Assembly (NCBI GenBank): GCA_035259145.1
Contig: DATFWQ010000205.1
Span: forward strand, 1-7,765
Direction: 5' to 3'
Source of the DNA: CF-161 sp035259145
GTDB taxonomy: Bacteria; Chloroflexota; Dormibacteria; Dormibacterales; Dormibacteraceae
Length of the DNA stretch: 7,765 nucleotides
Made by a program: the position numbers and the translations under genes. The number at the start of each line of letters is the position of its first letter. Position 1 is the first letter of the stretch. Of the stretch, positions 5,520 to 7,765 are shown one piece after another. The notes below the pieces were generated by a model. The model had not been told where the DNA came from. It was given only the letters and a program-made list of their open reading frames with translations, and did not search any database.

Positions 5520-7081
5520 GTCAGACGCCGGAAGATCCGGGCCAGCGGCCGCGCGACGCCGACGGCGCGCCGAAGGACGCGGTCAAGCCGCCGGAGGCCA
5601 TCGGGCAGCCGGAGAGCTCGTCCACGGTCCCGCCGCCCCAGCCGCCTCAGCCGGCCCAGCCTCCGATTCGAACCGGCGTCACGCTTGGTCGCTACCAGGT
5701 CCAGGAGTACCTGGGCCAGGGAGCCTACGGCCCCAACTACCGCGCCTACGACCCCAACCTGTCTCGGTCGGCCACCATCGAGGTGATGGAAGCGCTGCGC
5801 GATCAGGACGTGCGCGGACGTCTGGCGGCAGCAGCTCCGCGGCTTGTCGAGCTCCATCATCCCAACCTGATAGACGTGTACGAGGTCGGCGAGCGCCAGG
5901 GCGTTCCCTACCTGGTCTCCGCGTACGTCGAAGGCGTCTCGCTGAGGGACGCCATGCGGGGTGGGATCAGCCAGGAAGGCGCGGTCCGGCTCCTCCACGG
6001 CGTCGGCAGGGGTGTCGATCACGCCCACTGGCAGGGCATAGTCCATGGCGACCTCCGGCCGGCAACCGTCATGCTCGGCGCCGAGGGCCGGCCGCTGGTC
6101 AGGGACGCCGGGCTCGTGCCTCTTCTCGACGCCGGCTTCCGCGGCGCTGCGCTGGGCATCCGGACAGGATCGCTGCACTATCAGGCGCCCGAGCAGCTGG
6201 AGCGGGGTGAGGTCAACTCCGCGACCGACCGCTACGCCTTCGCCACCATCGCCTACGAGCTGCTGACCGGGACGACACCGTTCCCCGGGCACACGACTTC
6301 CGAGATCCTGTCCGCGAAAGAGCGAATGGAGGCCATGCCGGCGTCGGGCCGCAGCCCGAACATCGGGCCGGCGACGGACCAGGTGCTGGCGAGCGGCCTG
6401 GCCCGCGATCCTGACGCCCGATGGCAGAGCTGCGCGCAGATGACACAGGCGCTGACGCAGGCTCTCAACGACGACGCGTATGCCGCGCATGCGGCGTACA
6501 CGGTGGAGGAACCGGGCGCCGCTGTGAGGCCGGCCGCCCGGCCGGCCGCGCAGCGCTGGCCCTGGGTGCTGGCAGGCCTCGTCGGCGTGGCTGTCATCGC
6601 CCTGGCCGTTCTCCTGCTGTGGCTGAACAACCGGCCCGCTGAACCCACGATCGACCTCTCTGCAACATCAGCGCTTCCGGGGGATGCGGTCACCGTCACC
6701 GCCGCCAACCTGCCGGCCGGCCAGGTCGTCTCGATCGAGTTCGAGAGCTCGGCCGTGGAGCTGAGCAGGGCCCAGGCGGACCAGTCCGGCGGGCTCACCA
6801 AGAGCGTCAACATCCCGAGCGATGCCAGCCCTGGCGTGCACCTGATCAGCGTGTGCTGGAGCGGAAGCTGTCCGGCAAAAAAGCAGCTCACCGTGCAGCA
6901 GCCTCCGCCCACTCCCACCCCCACGCCGACCCCCACTCCAACTCCCACTCCGACCCCCACGCCCACGCCGACGCCAACGCGGACCCCGACGCCAACGCGG
7001 ACCCCGACCGTAACCCCGGTACCAACGTCCAGCCCTGTGGTCCAGGTGGGGACTGCACCCGGCTCATCACCGGGCGGATGA
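5516..7081 (+). CDS. Membrane-anchored Ser/Thr kinase-like receptor, predicted pseudokinase
   Basis: Numbering is from ATG 5516 (521 residues). A Pro-rich N-terminus (1-53) leads into a bacterial PknB-type kinase domain (about 58-317), a basic/Ala-Pro linker, one membrane span (about 348-370), an extracellular beta-type domain (about 376-461) and a Thr-Pro tail (466-504). The fold landmarks are present: glycine loop GQGAYG (67-72), HGD with Asp179, APE (224-226), Asp238 and Arg302. Key catalytic residues are changed. The beta-3 lysine is Glu89 in ATIEV, the alpha-C Glu aligns with Ala106, the catalytic-loop Asn is Thr184, and DFG is DAG (197-199). The N-lobe contains no lysine at all, so a relocated lysine as in WNK kinases is not possible there. 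It is probably a pseudokinase. PASTA repeats are absent. GTG 5447 would add 23 residues but has a ribosome site touching it; ATG is preferred. The SixA gene follows 3 bases later. Confidence 0.88.
   Translation: MSQTPEDPGQRPRDADGAPKDAVKPPEAIGQPESSSTVPPPQPPQPAQPPIRTGVTLGRYQVQEYLGQGAYGPNYRAYDPNLSRSATIEVMEALRDQDVRGRLAAAAPRLVELHHPNLIDVYEVGERQGVPYLVSAYVEGVSLRDAMRGGISQEGAVRLLHGVGRGVDHAHWQGIVHGDLRPATVMLGAEGRPLVRDAGLVPLLDAGFRGAALGIRTGSLHYQAPEQLERGEVNSATDRYAFATIAYELLTGTTPFPGHTTSEILSAKERMEAMPASGRSPNIGPATDQVLASGLARDPDARWQSCAQMTQALTQALNDDAYAAHAAYTVEEPGAAVRPAARPAAQRWPWVLAGLVGVAVIALAVLLLWLNNRPAEPTIDLSATSALPGDAVTVTAANLPAGQVVSIEFESSAVELSRAQADQSGGLTKSVNIPSDASPGVHLISVCWSGSCPAKKQLTVQQPPPTPTPTPTPTPTPTPTPTPTPTPTRTPTPTRTPTVTPVPTSSPVVQVGTAPGSSPGG
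6528..6549 (+). repeat. Tandem GGCCGGCCGC, two copies 12 bases apart
   Basis: GGCCGGCCGC occurs at 6528-6537 and again at 6540-6549. It encodes the repeated Arg-Pro-Ala-Ala (residues 338-345) of the linker between the kinase-like domain and the membrane span. Each copy is self-complementary (GGCCGGCC), so the stretch is prone to slippage or local hairpins. It is a simple coding repeat with no evident regulatory meaning. Confidence 0.75.
6911..7027 (+). repeat. Thr-Pro coding microsatellite (extracellular stalk)
   Basis: This hexamer-like tract (ACN CCN) encodes eleven uninterrupted Thr-Pro pairs (residues 466-487) and then TRTPTPTRTPTVTPVPT. The Thr and Pro codons vary in the third base over the first part, so that part is not a recent perfect expansion. 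Thr-Pro tracts of this kind are rigid, extended, often O-glycosylated stalks in surface proteins of Chloroflexota and relatives. Here it lies at the C-terminus beyond the extracellular domain, not between that domain and the membrane. Confidence 0.9.
6971..7006 (+). repeat. Perfect 18-base tandem duplication within the Thr-Pro tract
   Basis: The 18-base unit ACGCCAACGCGGACCCCG at 6971-6988 is repeated without change at 6989-7006. Each copy encodes Thr-Pro-Thr-Arg-Thr-Pro and keeps the frame. The exact identity, unlike the varied codons before it, indicates a recent slippage duplication, so tail length may vary between strains. Confidence 0.95.
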
Positions 7082-7084
7082 GCA

Positions 7085-7594
7085 ATGGGATCCACGCTGT
7101 ACCTGCTCCGACACGCCAAGTCGAGCTGGGCTGACGAGAGCCTGCCCGATCTGGAACGGCCCCTGGCGCCACGGGGGCGCCGAGCAGCGAAGCGCCTCGC
7201 TCAGCACTTTCGTGAGGAGGGGATCGCACCCGACGTCGTGCTCTGTTCGCCAGCGCTTCGTACTCGCCAGACGCTGCAGCTGCTGGAACCGGGCCTGGGC
7301 GGGACCCCGGACGTGCTGATGGAGGATGAGCTCTACGGCGGGGACGCCGAGCAGCTGCTCCTGCGCCTGCGGCGCCTGCCGCCTGACGTCGGGTCTGCTC
7401 TGCTCATCGGGCACAACCCCGGCGTTCAGGATCTGGCGGCCCTGCTCGTCCGCGCTGGTGACGCGCGCGAGCAGCTTCGCGCCCACTTTCCGACGGCTGC
7501 GCTGGCCAGGCTGGCCATTCCGGGAGGCTGGGCCAAGCTAGGCCGCGGCGGCGCTCAGCTCGTCGCCTTCCGTGCCCCCCGCGACCTCGGCTGA
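7085..7594 (+). CDS. SixA-type phosphohistidine phosphatase (histidine phosphatase superfamily)
   Basis: This is a small histidine phosphatase (RHG superfamily) of 169 residues, the usual size for SixA. The catalytic motif LLRHAKSSW (7-15) has His10 as the phospho-accepting nucleophile and Arg9 beside it. RPL..RG (25-31) follows, then CSPALRTRQT (54-63) with Arg59, the probable acid Glu82 in DELYGG, and the second active-site His110 in GHNPG (109-113). The LRHAKSSW and D..RPL..RG pattern marks SixA rather than phosphoglycerate mutase or the cobalamin phosphatase. E. coli SixA removes phosphate from histidine in phosphotransfer proteins (ArcB HPt; the nitrogen PTS protein NPr). ATG 7085 lies 3 bases after the kinase-like gene's stop with only a weak purine stretch upstream, so translation is probably coupled. 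The target in this organism is unknown; the neighbour suggests a signalling role, but the pairing alone does not prove it. Confidence 0.93.
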   Translation: MGSTLYLLRHAKSSWADESLPDLERPLAPRGRRAAKRLAQHFREEGIAPDVVLCSPALRTRQTLQLLEPGLGGTPDVLMEDELYGGDAEQLLLRLRRLPPDVGSALLIGHNPGVQDLAALLVRAGDAREQLRAHFPTAALARLAIPGGWAKLGRGGAQLVAFRAPRDLG

Positions 7595-7607
7595 CCCGCT
7601 TCCCTGT

Positions 7608-7641
7608 TTAGATCTCGACAGGGCCTTATTTGTCGAGCTAA
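7608..7641. other. Dyad/stem-loop after the SixA gene (terminator or operator)
   Basis: CTCGACA (7614-7620) and TGTCGAG (7631-7637) form a perfect 7-bp inverted repeat around a 10-base centre. It extends on the outside by TTAG (7608-7611) pairing with CTAA (7638-7641) after a 2-base AT bulge. Placed 13 bases after the SixA stop, it could be a weak terminator, but it has no T-run after the stem. It also overlaps a promoter-like pair, so an operator is equally possible. The arms do not match the LexA box patterns I know. Confidence 0.5.
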
Positions 7642-7644
7642 GAT
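7615..7644 (+). promoter_or_regulatory. Candidate sigma-70-type promoter, TCGACA-18-TAAGAT
   Basis: TCGACA (7615-7620) differs from the -35 consensus TTGACA at one base, and TAAGAT (7639-7644) fits the -10 pattern TANNNT; the spacer is 18 bases. It lies in the most A/T-rich part of the intergenic region and points toward a gene starting at or beyond the right edge. Transcription would begin near 7651. Both elements sit inside or at the edge of the dyad 7608-7641, as expected for a repressor-controlled promoter. Confidence 0.4.
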
Positions 7645-7650
7645 ATCAAG

Positions 7651-7744
7651 CAAGCTGTAGAACCTCCTACAGACGGGTGGCTCTTGCGGGGGCAGGTCAC
7701 CATCCAGGCAAGACCCTCTCAGTACCTGGAAGCAAACCTTAGAC
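7651..7744 (+). other. Possible structured 5' leader of the next gene
   Basis: This stretch has no convincing coding frame. It holds a 6-bp hairpin CTGTAG/CTACAG (7655-7660 with 7667-7672, loop AACCTC). A second stem pairs TCTTGC/GCAAGA (7682-7687 with 7708-7713), extendable by GGG/CCC (7675-7677 with 7714-7716) over a bulge. CAGGT (7693-7697) can instead pair with ACCTG (7724-7728), and CCAGG (7704-7708) with CCTGG (7725-7729). These alternatives compete with the second stem. I do not recognise a known riboswitch family. Confidence 0.3.
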
Positions 7745-7765
7745 ATGACAAGCGGGGAGGTAGCC
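7745..7765 (+). CDS. Possible start of a downstream gene (cut by window edge)
   Basis: ATG 7745 opens a frame of seven codons (MTSGEVA) that runs off the right edge. The nearest upstream purine run, GGAAG (7728-7732), is too far for a good ribosome site. GGGGAGG (7754-7760) is a strong ribosome-binding sequence, so the true start may instead lie just beyond the window, with the ATG being chance. Confidence 0.2.

Noticed and set aside
5516..6466. Reading the kinase-like domain as an active Ser/Thr kinase
   Set aside because: The beta-3 Lys, the alpha-C Glu and the catalytic-loop Asn are all replaced, and no substitute lysine exists in the N-lobe.
5438..6490. Long open frame (350 codons) on the minus strand opposite the kinase-like gene
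   Set aside because: Its composition is that of a GC-driven shadow and no motif is recognisable. The plus-strand frame has clear kinase-fold motifs.
7714..7729. CCTCTCAGTACC resembling the 3' part of a glycine riboswitch
   Set aside because: The matching 5' GGAGAG arm and the conserved core are absent upstream, so the resemblance is short and probably chance.

Overview
This is a high-GC bacterial window, by eye well above 60% G+C, carrying seven recognisable genes and no RNA gene, insertion sequence or CRISPR array that I can see. The source is probably a soil-type high-GC lineage. The DUF222-style HNH endonuclease tail and the DrrA-type ABC exporter fit Actinomycetota. The long Thr-Pro extracellular tract on the kinase-like protein is typical of Chloroflexota and neighbouring groups (Dormibacterota-like). 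The window alone cannot settle the phylum.

Layout. Positions 1-214 hold the C-terminal end of an HNH endonuclease whose start lies outside the window. An ABC-2 exporter pair follows on the plus strand (ATPase 281-1270, permease 1267-2046), joined by a 4-base ATGA overlap. Three minus-strand genes then run leftward toward it: a hotdog thioesterase (5423-4911), a DEAD-box RNA helicase (4820-3558) and a type-B carboxylesterase (3543-2074). The helicase and esterase are 14 bases apart and probably co-transcribed; the thioesterase sits 90 bases upstream of the helicase. The permease and esterase converge with only 27 bases between their stops.

Divergent from the thioesterase is a plus-strand pair: a membrane-anchored serine/threonine kinase-like receptor (about 5516-7081) and, 3 bases later, a SixA-type phosphohistidine phosphatase (7085-7594). 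The kinase-like protein is the most interesting gene here. Its fold is well preserved, but the beta-3 lysine is Glu, the alpha-C glutamate is Ala and the catalytic-loop Asn is Thr. It is therefore predicted to be a pseudokinase receptor with a single membrane span, a small extracellular beta-type domain with two close cysteines, and a Thr-Pro stalk. A pseudokinase coupled to a histidine-phosphate phosphatase is an unusual pairing and is the best candidate for an undescribed signalling module.

The last 171 bases contain no complete gene. They hold a promoter-like TCGACA-18-TAAGAT pair embedded in a strong dyad, followed by a leader with several possible hairpins that runs off the right edge, presumably into another plus-strand gene.
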